DNA of 64,000 nt from Fonsecaea monophora (GCF_001642475.1 NW_019173963.1:1-64000); one strand, 5' to 3'. Positions 1 to 11,037 are shown, numbered from the stretch's first letter. Numbers and translations are program-made. The notes: a model not told the origin generated them from the letters alone.

Positions 1-239
1 TTTTTTTTTTCTTTTTTCTCTTTTATCCTCGCCGCCACCCTCTATATCTACACATGGTAGTTCCTCGGCAGTGTCAGATGTTTTTAAGAGCCAGACCGTA
101 TACTCACCGCCTAAGGGAAGCTTCCTTCCCTCATACTTTAAGTTTTAGTTAAGATATACTATTAAGGCATACCTATACCTACCTATACCGATCGCTACCC
201 TCTACCTATCTTCATAGGCCGTTCCTAACACTATCCTAT

Positions 240-1412
240 TACCTTCTTTATAGCTTCCTTAGGAACAATCCGCTACTCTCTTTCTCGGAGTAGTAGATAG
301 GATAGTTATTTTCGTAATAGACCGTCTAGGATAGTACCGAATATTACATTTTCTTTTCCTATTCTTCTAAGGTAGCTTCTTCCTTAAGTTTATTAATTCC
401 TAATCTACCTATCTCTCCAGGAGATACTATACTTAGGTAGTCCTTCTATACTCCTTTACTCTAGTTATAGGCTACTATTTAGGTCTTCTATAAAGTATCG
501 ACCTTTATTTCTTTATAACTAGCTATTCCGTCGTCTATTATATATAGCGTTAGACCGTTCTTATAGTTTCTCGTACGGTATCTAGATTTTCCGTATCTAT
601 AGTATAGGTCGTTCTTCTTACGTTTCTATCGTTCCGACTTAGATAGCCCTTAGTTTCCCTTCTTTCTAGTATTAGCCTTTTATAAAGTTAAACTTCCTCG
701 TTAGGCTATATCTAGATCTATTAAGTCTCTATATTATTAGCGGCTTCTATAAGTTATCCCCCCTCCGTAAGTACCTCTTCTTTCTATCTATCTCTTATAG
801 AGTTAGTTATCGATCTCGATAGAAGCCTTACGAGTAGACTCCTATCCTATCTTTAACCGAATCCTTTAGTTCTTAATAGTAGATTAAGGCGAAAGCTTTA
901 TCTTCCTAATCTAGCTTTAAAGCGTATCGTTAGAATATAGCGAAATACTTAGTAATTAATCTAGTCTACTTAAGTTAATAGATCCGTTAAGTTACTAACT
1001 ATTCCTCTCCTAGCGTACCGAAGATCTACTTAATACGTTCTTTATATATAGCGAAGTTTCCGAAGATTAAGTTAGTTTCTTCGTCTCGTTATCCTAGGAC
1101 TAAGCTTAAGTAATCTAATATAAGAGGCTTAAACTATTCGAAGGTAGACCTACGGAGTTAAAGTCCTACGAACAGTACTTTCTCCGTAGCGGTACCGTAC
1201 TTAGTACGCTATAAGGTAAATACAGCCTTAAGTTAGATAAGGTATATACTAAGCTTATTTCGATCTCTATATAAGTATTCGACCTTAAGGTCGTCCTTCA
1301 TCTTTACTACTTCTATAGTATTAATCGATAATATATTAATACTAGTAGTTAACGGATTAGGTTATTAAGTAAGCCTTAGTTTAGGTAACTTAAGGTTAGA
1401 ACTACTAGACAT
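240..1412 (-). mobile_element. RIP-degraded Ty3/gypsy gag gene
   Basis: Read on the minus strand from an ATG at 1412, the DNA gives a gag-like protein in one frame interrupted by many TAA/TAG codons. Recognisable parts, in order, are the gag core (an IYKERIKQIFG stretch near 1070-1040, then LKDSVKDRIG near 865), a degraded CCHC zinc knuckle near 555-610 (YYRYGKSRYRTRNY, where Cys and His codons now read Tyr), and a C-terminal LS*TVYYENNYPI motif near 265-310. The stops sit where Gln or Trp is expected. All changes are C-to-T or G-to-A, and the region is strongly AT-rich and full of TA dinucleotides. This is the signature of fungal repeat-induced point mutation. No protease or polymerase part lies inside the window; the element continues past base 1. 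It is certainly non-functional. Confidence 0.85.
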
Positions 1413-1453
1413 TACTTATCGATACTATTAACTATCTAAGAGGGTAGTTAAAA

Positions 1454-1908
1454 TATTACGAGATGCTTTATACGTAAGGTATCATAGTAAACCTATGTTA
1501 CGAGGTGCTTTACACGTGAGGTGTCCTTAGTAAACCCGAGGTAGTTTACTTAGTAATATAGCAGTGGGCGATGTAGTAGAGACGAAACCAAGAGTATAGT
1601 GTACGGCACTATACGTAAAGCATTTAACCGAGAGAAACTCGATTATTTGTGAACGAGGTTGACTACGCTTCCTGAAGAAGCAGACCTAGCTGGCTATATA
1701 CTCTAGGTAGGTTTCCTATCTAGGTAAGTCTAGGCATTGCATTGTTGCGAGTATTGCGACTGCACCACTGCAACAAGTGCAACAGAGTATTTCCTGTTCT
1801 GGTTATCACGTGTCCTGGGCCAGCCTTGCCAACGAGGCTGCCTTCTGTCCCGCTTGACCTCCCCCGCCCCACGTTCCCAGGTGGCCGTGTGAAGGTCGGT
1901 TCGTAACA
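1454..1908 (-). repeat. LTR of the gypsy element, upstream of gag
   Basis: On the minus strand this begins TGTTACGAACC at 1908 and ends TCGTAA(C/T)A. Two possible ends exist, at 1496 (TCGTAACA) and 1454 (TCGTAATA), because the last ~42 bases are tandemly duplicated. Short inverted TGTTACGA...TCGTAACA termini are typical of gypsy LTRs. The ATG of the gag relic lies 42 bases beyond the 1454 end. Bases about 1735-1905 are GC-rich and apparently unmutated, while the rest is AT-rich, so mutation stops inside the LTR. No clear primer-binding site was identified. Confidence 0.65.
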
Positions 1909-1910
1909 AC

Positions 1911-2338
1911 CTAAAGTAGTTTACTTAGTAATATAGTAGTAGAGCGATATAGTAGAGACGAAACTAAGTATATAGTACGCGGGGCTATACGTAAAGTACT
2001 TAACCGAGAGGAACTCGATTATTTATAAACGAAGTTAACTACGAAGGAGAACTATAAAAACTATCTTAGCTATATAGAAGGAGATTCGTAAGTACCCTAT
2101 AGTAGTCTATACTACTCTATTATGGTCCTTAGTAGAGTATATAGTCTAATACTTCCCGTATCCCGTAATACCCTATATTACTCTATACTACTCTATTACA
2201 GTCATCTACAGAGTATACAATCTAGTGCTACTTTAGGCCTAGCCCTTCCTTAGTACTTTTGCAAGCTTTGTCCCTTACGTCTTCCATGACTTGTCATCCT
2301 GCCCCTCTATGGGCCTCTCTCCTGGTCAGGTCGTAATA
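1911..2338 (-). repeat. Second, truncated LTR copy
   Basis: The minus strand starts TATTACGACC at 2338, a mutated form of the TGTTACGAACC start of the neighbouring LTR. Bases 1911-2050 repeat 1550-1680 with many substitutions, for example the shared blocks TAGTTTACTTAGTAATATAG and GAACTCGATTATTT. The copy stops at 1911, directly against the start of the other LTR, and lacks the last ~100 bases present there. It is either an older solo LTR cut by insertion of the second element or a deletion product. Confidence 0.6.
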
Positions 2339-3273
2339 GCCGGTAAGGGTAACTAATCAGAAGCGTGGCTGTTCGTTCAGTTTTGCTGGTAATACCAGCT
2401 CAGCTAAAGCTTCGCTGGATGATAGAATAGAACTAGGACAGGACCACGGTAAGAGTGTTGGAGCAGATACTGTGTAATGCAGCCATACTTTAGGGGCTTC
2501 TTAGGCGAGGAGAGTTTTCCAAGTCTCCAGAAGCTGCGTCGTTGTCGTCGGCGAAGGGGTTTGGCATTACGCATACTTGGATGGGTGGACCACGGCACGA
2601 GCACTGATCAAAAGTCTATACCCTCAAGAAGAACAGCAAGGGAGTAGGCCCAGCAGAGTTGAAGTCATTGGTCATTTCTTGTTTCCCACCATAACACTAC
2701 CTCCAATCAAAATGCGTTTTGATCAAGGATAAGTGATACGAGGTCGTAAATGGTCAGGCTACAGAAGGTATGGATCTGTCGTATAATTCCGTCCAAGAAC
2801 TCTTTGTCTCTTCCATTTCGTCCGAGGAGAGCGCTCCAAGGCTCGTTCCAGCGATTCCAGCACAGTTCATCACCCGCAACTCTCTGGTCGACTGACCATA
2901 TGAACATATTCGGGTCTCGATGTTCAGTTTTGTACGAGGTGAAGCTTTGTCAGGCAGCACAAAAGCCCCGTTGCCAGAAAGTTGTTTAGCTTCCGCAATG
3001 TTCAGCCAGGAGAGAGAAAAATCTCTGGTTGATCGTCAAAGCTCAAGATATCTGATCTCAGATAGTTTGGGCCAACGGACAATAGTGCTTTTGCATGAAT
3101 GACTTGGGTGAGAAAAGGTATGGCGGTCATTTAGCCCCCTTCCATGAAATGTCGTTAAGCTGCGCAGTCAGCAAGAGCAGTCTCCCCAACAAAGCCAAGT
3201 CACATAATTCATCAACGCTCCGAACGCTCGGGCGCTGTTCATAAAGCCATAAATGGTTAGATTTCCCGTTTAA
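2339..3273. other. Intergenic, no gene recognised
   Basis: GC content returns to normal right after the repeat. Only short open frames (up to 79 codons) on both strands, none with recognisable similarity or convincing splice structure. It probably holds the 3' untranslated region of the gene ending at 3274. Confidence 0.5.
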
Positions 3274-5928
3274 TCATTTCTCTGCCTTCTCTTTCGATCG
3301 CCAGAAAAGCATGAGTTTGCTCAGTCTGTTCGTTTTCTTTTTGTTCTGTTCGTCCTCGACGCTGTTGTCTGGGACACTTTCAAACTTGAGTTTGCTACCG
3401 TGAGAAGAGCCAGGGATAAAGCGATTGAGACTGGCCAAACTCGAACGTTTCCACGCTTGCTGATTGTTCGATCTGGAGGTAGACGGGTCAATCATAGAGG
3501 CTGAACGTTGCTCGACAGAGGATCTGGTACCCGCACTGCTGGAGAACCTTGGAACAGCACCGGTGGAAATACTGTCACTCAATGACGGAAGATCGTCGTT
3601 GGATACACGAAGTATCAAGTCAGGACTTGGTTCTCCAAGTAATCTCGACGGCCGAGAGAGGGCGTCAAAAGAGATATGATCCGCATCGGGTGAAGACATC
3701 ATCGAAGCAGATGTGGTGCGTCCGTCTGTGGATGAAGCATAGTGCGACTGGGGTGCCGGATACACAAAAGCCATTGGTGAAGACATCGGTCGTTTTCGAG
3801 GTTCAAAATCTTGATATACTGGCGCCTCGATTGTTGAGTTGGACGACCTCGCGCCGACCCGAGAAAGGTCATCGTCTGAGTCAATAATGATAACTCCATC
3901 ACTTGAGCTGTCACGAATGAACAGACCAAGACCGTCTGCGACTGTTCCATTGGGCGATCCCGACAGAAGCGAAGCTGGAAATTCCTCCCGGCCTCGAACA
4001 TCCGCAGGGGTGGTCTGTGCAGCATGTTCCTCGGCCAGAAAATTGTCTTCCTCTTCTTCGTCGAAGACATCTTCGGAAAGAGAAGCGTTGCTGCCAATAT
4101 GATGCAAACCGAAGATGTTGCGATTGACAGCGGGCATGATGGGTGCTGACTCGGTCCTCCTATGGATTGTACCGAAAGCATCCATGGCTCCTCTGCGTTC
4201 ACTACTATGGAGTTTTGCCAATCGCGAAGCTTGTCTGGCAATTCCTTCTGGTCCGAGCTTTTCTTCGCTTCCGAAAGGCCCCAGAGCAGCATCAAGATCA
4301 AGGGTCGGACTCGTAATCTGCTCTTCGTAGGGACTTGGCCTCCAGTCTGGTAATGTCACCGAAGTTTCTGCCGCGGCCCGGACCCTCGTTGCGACAGGCG
4401 AGGGATCACGAATCACAATTGTGTCGTCAGCATCAAAGATGTCGTTAAGCCGATCACTGGGGGTCCTCGTGAGGGGTGGCGGCACTGGATGGCCCTGTGG
4501 TTTGGTCTTGCTGGATCGCTTCTCTGATTTTTTGGAGAAGATTCCCGATGTCCAAGTATGATATTTTCGCTTCTTTGTGGTAGATTCACCTGATGATGTT
4601 TGAGGTCGCAGATCGTTCCCTAGGCTCTGCACGGCGGGAGTGGCAGACACAAAAACATCCATCGGATCACCCCGCTCAATATGGGGAGTTGTTGATGGGG
4701 AGCTACTACCGGAGTGGCTGAACCAGAAGTATTTCTTTTTATTGGGAGGACTGCAGGAGCTCAACGTTCCAGGCGATCCCGAGGCTGACAGAGGGCGCTT
4801 TGGCAGATTAATCAGAGATAAACTCTTCGTCTTATCGAACGCCATTCCTGGAGACAGAGTAGAAAGTGCGTCTGCAGTCTGCGGTCTCTCCAGCTCGGGC
4901 GAAGTCATTGTGTCATGTGACGGGCTGACGACGAAGGTCGGTCGGGGTATGGGACTGGCAATTGAATTGATGCTGCCAGACAAGGAGTGTCCTCCCCTAA
5001 CGGTCGAGCTACTGCCTTCAGTCTCAGAGGATATCATAGACAACGGTCTGGGTATGACATCGACCTGATCGGAAAAGCCCACGCGAGGTCGTATCCCAGG
5101 GACGCTACCCCTGCGGCGCGGGGACGAAGGAGGAGTCTGGACAAGACTTGACACGGAGTGTCGGGTCATTGGACTGGCGCGAGAGAACGAGAATGCCTGT
5201 GCACTATCGCAGGGAGTGGTTGGTGTCGACCCAGCACGTGCCTTAGCCACAGCATTTGCCTTGATCAGCTCGGACGTATCAATGTCAGAGATCGAGACAG
5301 CTTGCGAACGACGATGGGCATGTCCTCTTGTTCCAGATATTGGCGGATGAGGACGATACTCGGGCCTTTCAGGACTTGTGCTCACTAGCTGGGGTCCATC
5401 AGTCCCGCCTCCGCCCACAAATTCACTTCCACCTCTTCGATGACCACCACGAGAGGATTGCTGAGTGTCGACAAAACTGGATTTTGTTGGACTAGGCGAC
5501 GTCTGCGAAGGCGTCACGTTCGGAGCGAAGGTGAATGCGGGTAAAGGTGCCGGTTTTGCAGAACGGACAGCACGCTGCTTGTTCAGGGCCATCTCTTGAA
5601 GGACAGGATGAGTCGGACTCGAAGTTCGCTCAGCTGGTAGACCGGCACCTGGGTTGAACTTGAATTCAGGCAGCGGAGGAGGTCGGGCAGAGCGACGGCC
5701 GGCCTCAACCGTCGTGTCGATAGCATGTTGTGTGGGCGAATCCATTCCTCTTAAATCTGCAGCGTTCTCATCCACACCAGGGTTAAAGGAGAAAATCGGC
5801 AGAGGAAGGGTGTTTGGATTTCGAGAATGTCGACGTCTGTGGGGTTGAGGCGATCGAGGAGGAGAACTGGGCGTCGAATCGAAGGGTGACAAAGCTGATA
5901 CCGAAGCAGGTAGGGAGAGAGAAGTCAT
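3274..5928 (-). CDS. Large Ser/Pro-rich protein (fungal 'cell wall proline rich protein' type)
   Basis: Single-exon gene of 884 residues from the ATG at 5928; an in-frame ATG at 6027 would add 33 residues but MTSLSLPAS is the more natural start. The protein is almost wholly low complexity. Near the N-terminus a short motif recurs three times: LPLPIFSFNPG, PPLPEFKFNPG and APLPAFTFAPN (roughly residues 40-140). Many SP and TP sites suggest phosphorylation. Around residue 660 there is VIIIDSDDD, the form of a SUMO-interacting motif (hydrophobic block followed by acidic residues). The C-terminus is basic (NRLSKLMLFWRSKEK). There is no signal peptide or membrane segment, so the common database name with 'cell wall' is doubtful; an intracellular scaffold or regulator is an inference. 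Confidence 0.75.
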   Translation of the reverse strand: MTSLSLPASVSALSPFDSTPSSPPRSPQPHRRRHSRNPNTLPLPIFSFNPGVDENAADLRGMDSPTQHAIDTTVEAGRRSARPPPLPEFKFNPGAGLPAERTSSPTHPVLQEMALNKQRAVRSAKPAPLPAFTFAPNVTPSQTSPSPTKSSFVDTQQSSRGGHRRGGSEFVGGGGTDGPQLVSTSPERPEYRPHPPISGTRGHAHRRSQAVSISDIDTSELIKANAVAKARAGSTPTTPCDSAQAFSFSRASPMTRHSVSSLVQTPPSSPRRRGSVPGIRPRVGFSDQVDVIPRPLSMISSETEGSSSTVRGGHSLSGSINSIASPIPRPTFVVSPSHDTMTSPELERPQTADALSTLSPGMAFDKTKSLSLINLPKRPLSASGSPGTLSSCSPPNKKKYFWFSHSGSSSPSTTPHIERGDPMDVFVSATPAVQSLGNDLRPQTSSGESTTKKRKYHTWTSGIFSKKSEKRSSKTKPQGHPVPPPLTRTPSDRLNDIFDADDTIVIRDPSPVATRVRAAAETSVTLPDWRPSPYEEQITSPTLDLDAALGPFGSEEKLGPEGIARQASRLAKLHSSERRGAMDAFGTIHRRTESAPIMPAVNRNIFGLHHIGSNASLSEDVFDEEEEDNFLAEEHAAQTTPADVRGREEFPASLLSGSPNGTVADGLGLFIRDSSSDGVIIIDSDDDLSRVGARSSNSTIEAPVYQDFEPRKRPMSSPMAFVYPAPQSHYASSTDGRTTSASMMSSPDADHISFDALSRPSRLLGEPSPDLILRVSNDDLPSLSDSISTGAVPRFSSSAGTRSSVEQRSASMIDPSTSRSNNQQAWKRSSLASLNRFIPGSSHGSKLKFESVPDNSVEDEQNKKKTNRLSKLMLFWRSKEKAEK

Positions 5929-8425
5929 AGCTCTATCCTGGCGAGGAAACCACCCAAGGAGACGAAGATGCGTGCTCTGGCCAGCAGGAAGGTGCAAAGT
6001 AGAGATATGTCCTAGGTGTCCGAGCACCTGTGGAGGTTGTGGATGCAGACTGGTTGTGAAAGCAGGACTGCCACCATCAGAGGATCGAGGAGGCGATTAA
6101 CGCTGAAAGAATATGTCTGTGAAAATGAATGTCTTGTACAAAAGTAATCTGGGAGAGTCAGAAACTCTGCGCGTCGTCTTTGCCAGTCGTGTGTGATACC
6201 TCAACACCAAAGTCTCGGACACAGAATCAAGGGTCGCAGTTGAATTGAAATTGAAGATCGGTCAACCAAAGGGATGGGAAATTGAGGGCGTTCGCTTGGA
6301 TGATGAAGGAGTGGACGGCTACCTGGAAGAAAGATCAGTGAAAGATCTTCCTCCGATCAGGAGCCACGAGGCTGATGAAGCCCTTTGAGGGAGCGGGAGC
6401 GCGAAGGGTGAGTGAGGAAGAGTGTTGAGGTACAGGTGCGAAAAAAGGACGTAAAATGGGAGATGGGAGGCGGTGGAATTGAAGGGGATGGAGGTGAGCT
6501 ACTGCGTGTGGCCACTGGCGCCAGTTACCAGCTCCTCTCACATTATTGGAACTGCACGGTGGTCCACCGGGAAACTGGATCGCTAGGCAGGCCAAGTTGC
6601 CTGGCTGGGCTTAGGTGCAGATTTTTGGGGCTCACCAGACCTGGTCAAGCGAGCGGCGGCCTTTGCGGTAGGTCCCTCTAGTCCCTTTTCAGCCTGGGCT
6701 CTCTCTAACTTATGATGAGGGTGGACGAACTGCTGAGCCAACAAGGGAGAACGAGCCTTGATGAAGCTACATTAGGCTCAGAGCCTGGCAATACACGCAC
6801 TTGTGGACAGGTTTCACAAACGGCGAGATCTATGTATTATTATCATAGCGGAGACTTCTCTTTCCATACGCGGCATTCATGTCCTTGTACAGCAATGCTC
6901 AAGTCAAAAGGAAGGACTCGAAGTATGATGGACACCCACGTTTGATTTTGCCCACCTGACCGGAATGTTGACCGCTTCATGAGTCGGTGGGCAACGCTCG
7001 AATGAAGATCATGACAGTTGAAGGCCCCCTTAGCCTGTACCACCCATCAAATCAGCCCAATCTTTTACGAGATTGCTTGCCCTTGCAGCTGCCTCCGTCC
7101 TCGGACCTTGCTGCCTCATGCTGTGCAACTTGTTGTTCTATCTGCGTGGTTGAGCGATGTCTTGAGGTTCCTGGAACTCGTGTATGATTACTGGGATTTG
7201 CCAGTTGAAGGTAATTCACTCCCTCCATCCCCTTTGTCTTGGGAGAAGCTCTAAAGATCTTCCAGGATCGGCGCAAAACCCAAGCGGCGCAGCCCCTGCT
7301 CCTCGCGCTACAACGAGTAGGACGGCTTAGCTGTTACTGAGCGGAGTTCAAGCTCATACGCTTATGCAGGAACTCTCAACCCCGGATCCAGGTCGCTGGC
7401 CAACAAGGGAAAAGAGTCTTCCCATCCAGACAAGTCGTTTATCTCGCGTCCCTCAAGGCCTGATTCCGCGCCTCAATACGAGTATTCTATCCACCGGGTA
7501 TAGCCGTCGAACCGACTTGAACGGGTCGCAAGCCTGCGCAACGTCTACAAGTACAAACAGAAAGACTTTTCTGTGTCAGACATCTCGTAAAAGCTGGAAA
7601 CCCCGATGGATGCACACTGAAACTCGCCTACTGCTGTCTCCTCGACAACAATCCGAACATCCGTCACTGGTGGTTAGTGGATAGCCCCCAGATAGATGCC
7701 CTCGTGCTTCACCGTCCTGATAATGTGGGTGGGAACTCTGGGGTCACCAGGGCTGGCCGTCAAAAGGTGCAATTTTTCATGACCAATGAATCCCCGTAGA
7801 TGGCTTTGATTCATCTGAGATGTTCCGAGCCACGCGGCAAAAGCCTGAATAGCCGATGCCTGCGGTTGGGAGGCCTAGCTATCAGTGTTCATGCAGGCTT
7901 TGCTAGTGACACGGAAGTATCCTGCGAGGGCAAAGAGTAAAAGGAGAAAAAAATTCTCACGCATGCGTATCCTTCGGGGCCGGCATTGGGCTCTACCACT
8001 AGTTGCCTGTGAGGTGCCACGCAGATTATTGGTGTCAAGTCGTCTCATCCTGTCAACCTCCATGCAGCGGAGTCGCCTCCTACTTGCGAGTACTGAGTAC
8101 AGAAACGCAAGCCGCACTTCCAAATGTAGTACTTGCTTCCCAATGACACCTGAAGGTTGGGCGCTATCAAGCCAGGTACTTTTTTCTTTACGTGAAATCC
8201 AGCATAATAGAACCCAAACACCAGTAGGAGGACTCAGCCCTCCCAACGCATGTCAGCATATCTGGCAGGTCTCTTGGAAACACAACAGGCCATTCAATCT
8301 CGGATTTTTATCCGAAGACTCGCTCCAGCTTGTGGAACGAGTGCGTGATTTTGTCGGTGACACAGCATTTCTGGGAAAAATTCCGGCTGAGCAGTATCTT
8401 ATCTCGGCCGCACCAATCCGATACA
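5929..8425. other. Long divergent intergenic region
   Basis: About 2.5 kb between two genes transcribed away from each other. It should contain both promoters and 5' untranslated regions. Small open frames on either strand (up to ~120 codons) show no recognisable family and no consistent splice chain. I see no repeat or RNA gene. Confidence 0.5.
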
Positions 8426-9619
8426 ATGGCTCCAGCAAGGAGGCAGAAGGGAGCAGACAGTCGGACACGTCAGACTTCTCAACCACGAGGTCGTGGCGGG
8501 GCGAGTGGTAGCACTGGTATAACAGCAATGCGGCAACGTCCCGAAGCCCATGGCTTCATTTTACCCACCGAACTACCACAGCAGATTCTAGACATGTTTC
8601 GTCGGGCATTCCCTCTCAACCACAACCAAGTTGATTTGAACGCCACCATTCAGCACGTCAAAGGCCACCTGTTCCAGCGCGACTTTGCTGGTGCATTTGC
8701 CAAGCCAGAGTATCTCGATGCATATGCACTCAGGTGGAGTGCAGGCCGTGCCCTCGGGTATACGAGCATCTTCTTGCACGACGATTTGCAAAGAGTTTGG
8801 AATGGACCCGGCGAGACTGCGACCGCTGCCCCAAACACAAATGCGAGTCCGCTCGCGACGCCAGCCAGCGCTTGTACCGTAGTTTGCATTGGAGGTGGCG
8901 GAGGCGCGGAGGTGGCTGCCTGTGCGGCTACAGCACGAACACTCCCACTAACAACAGGCAGACTATGTGTTCATATCGTTGACATCGCAGACTGGTCAGC
9001 CTGCCTTTCCAAACTAGAGAACACACTGTACACACCACCTCCCTTATCATCCTACGCAACTGAGAGCGTCAAGGCAGCGAATAAACCCTTCACAACTCGT
9101 GACGAGTTCTCGGTGCGATTTCACCAACATGACATCCTCGCCGTCGATGAGGCTGACTTGCAGAGCATCCTCCGTGGGGCGCATCTCTGCACTATCATGT
9201 TTACACTCAACGAGCTCTTCACAGCCTCGATATCGCGCACCACGGCATTTCTCCTGGCGCTTACAGATATCGTGTCCCCAGGCACATGGCTTCTGGTTGT
9301 AGATAGCCCTGGGAGTTACTCCGAAGTGACAGTGGGATCGGGGTCCACCGCTCCTCATGGACAGCGAGAAGATGGTGGAGATACAAACACCAAGACGAGA
9401 CGCTACCCTATGAAGTGGTTACTAGACCACACGCTTTTAGACGTTGCTGGCAAGGCAGCAGAGGGCGGTAGCAAGTGGAGGAAATTGGTTTCTGACGAGT
9501 CCAGATGGTTCAGATTGAGCCAGCAACAGCCGCTCAGGTACCCAGTGGAGCTTGAGAATATGAGATATCAGATTCATCTCTACGAGCGGATACAACAGGG
9601 GGGTGGAGAAGACACGTAG
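8426..9619 (+). CDS. BMT6: 25S rRNA (uridine-N3)-methyltransferase, BMT6-like
   Basis: 397 residues from the ATG at 8426, chosen because an earlier in-frame ATG (8330) gives an unrelated 32-residue extension. After a short Arg/Gln-rich basic leader, a conserved block (QQVKGHLYQRDF-like, here HVKGHLFQRDFAGAFAKPEY) and RWSAGRALGY mark the Methyltransf_34/BMT5-BMT6 group. A glycine-rich SAM-binding loop, CIGGGGGAEVAA, lies near residue 153. The family methylates N3 of a uridine in large-subunit rRNA in the nucleolus, using S-adenosylmethionine. Length and motif order look complete, with no intron. Distinction from other fungal members of the family rests on memory of these motifs. Confidence 0.85.
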   Translation: MAPARRQKGADSRTRQTSQPRGRGGASGSTGITAMRQRPEAHGFILPTELPQQILDMFRRAFPLNHNQVDLNATIQHVKGHLFQRDFAGAFAKPEYLDAYALRWSAGRALGYTSIFLHDDLQRVWNGPGETATAAPNTNASPLATPASACTVVCIGGGGGAEVAACAATARTLPLTTGRLCVHIVDIADWSACLSKLENTLYTPPPLSSYATESVKAANKPFTTRDEFSVRFHQHDILAVDEADLQSILRGAHLCTIMFTLNELFTASISRTTAFLLALTDIVSPGTWLLVVDSPGSYSEVTVGSGSTAPHGQREDGGDTNTKTRRYPMKWLLDHTLLDVAGKAAEGGSKWRKLVSDESRWFRLSQQQPLRYPVELENMRYQIHLYERIQQGGGEDT

Positions 9620-10030
9620 GCTTGTCTCCGAACACATGCATGAACAAGACAGACACAAAGGGATGGATGGATAAGCCTCGCAATTATTCTATTGGGCAGA
9701 ATTTTGAACTGCGGCAGGCATGAAGGTTTCCATCATTTTATTTCTGTCACTTTAGGCGGACACGAGAAGAACCCTCCAACTTGACGAGTATGAAACTTGA
9801 CATGCCCGCTAGAAAGATGCCCATACAGAAACCATTTCAAGAGGTCAAAGATAAGGCTTTCCGCAGGGTGTGGAGGCTCATAGTGTCAGTGCCCTTCCTG
9901 CTTTGGATTCAGACCTTGTATGGGTGTTGCCTGGCATATCAACGAACTGCGCATCAGCCGCAGACATAGGAATATTGACTGCATCATGGTATCATGCGCC
10001 TTGCATTTGCATTCGCATTCCAACGTGAGT
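9620..10030. other. Convergent 3' intergenic region
   Basis: About 410 bases between the stop codons of two genes facing each other. It should hold two 3' untranslated regions. Nothing else is apparent. Confidence 0.5.
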
Positions 10031-11037
10031 CTAGTCCTCATCCTCGTCACCCTCGTCATTGACAACATTGAAGAAGCGCAGCTCGTAGACGCCCCTTGAT
10101 GTGGACACCACACGCAGCCAGTCGCGCAGTTGTTGCTTTTTGAGGAATTTCTTGGTCCTAGATTAAGCATCACGCAGTTTTCGTTAGCATCGATACAGTT
10201 CCGACAGGCGGTGGTGTCCCCAGGGGGAAAAGGGGCTCGGACAAATGCTCCTCACGCAATATCCAGGTCTCTCTCCGCACCACGGTCGCATACTTTGAAT
10301 ATGGATTGGTTTATGCAACAAGTTGTTTGGAGGAGTTGGTATAGGTGGATTGGCAAGAGGCTTGTGTGGACAGAGAGTTGTGCACAACTGGGTTTTGTTT
10401 CTGCTTACAGGTATTTCAAGTAGCGGCCAGAGAAGGGAATGTGCGTGATGACCTCGATCTTGCCGTCGCCGACCTGGTTGATGGTGACATTATCGCCCAA
10501 GTTGCCAGTGCGGCCTTCGACCTTGATTCGCTCGTGCAGGAACTTTTCAAAAGCGGAGAGGTCGAAGATCTTGTCGGAGACTGGTTGTGAGCAGTTGATG
10601 GTGTACTGTTTCCGTCACAGACATTAGCATAAGCTCCCACACACATCCCTTGTTCGACGGCTGCACGAGGTGATCCGCGAAAAATTTGACACTCAGAACA
10701 TGCATGCTCAGGCGCATGACTGTGCAGACGTGGATGAATGTGCAGTGGATGTGTTCTTAATTGTTCCATTAACGAACATTGCGTACCTTGTTTGTGACCT
10801 TTCCACCTTTTGCGCCAGCTTTGCCCTTCGATGCGACCTTTTGCGCGGTGCCACGAGCCTATATTGAAAAAAATTCCAACCCTCCCGAAGGAGGACGGAG
10901 AGAAAACCTTAGCCTACTGCACCCCATTGTGTATATCATGAGGACCAGCAAAGCTGTTCGGTTGGATCGATCGAATCGATTGCCCACATTTGAGTCCCGG
11001 CGGTTGTGGAAGGACTTACTTTCACGGAGGGTGCCAT
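10031..11037 (-). CDS. RPL22: 60S ribosomal protein eL22
   Basis: Four coding exons on the minus strand: 11037-11020, 10858-10787, 10605-10409 and 10157-10031, giving 137 residues. All introns are GT-AG and phases agree. Exon 1 codes MAPSVK; exon 2 is a Lys/Gly/Ala-rich basic leader; exon 3 starts YTINCSQPV and includes KFLHERIKVEGRTGNLGD; exon 4 has KKFLKKQQLRDWLRVV and ends in an acidic DEGDEDED tail. These are the classic eL22 features. The protein sits on the large ribosomal subunit near the exit tunnel side. As in many fungal ribosomal protein genes, much of the gene is intron at the 5' end; a likely 5'UTR intron runs from a CAG|GTAATG donor at 11211 to an acceptor near 11100-11090. Confidence 0.95.

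Noticed and set aside
1..30. T-rich start of window as a poly-A tail of a retroposed gene
   Set aside because: The tract sits at the window edge inside or beside the gypsy relic and nothing indicates a processed transcript; it could also be a low-quality contig end.
7364..8246. Frames of about 106-123 codons in the long intergenic region
   Set aside because: No recognisable domains, overlapping on both strands; more likely chance frames in promoter or leader sequence.
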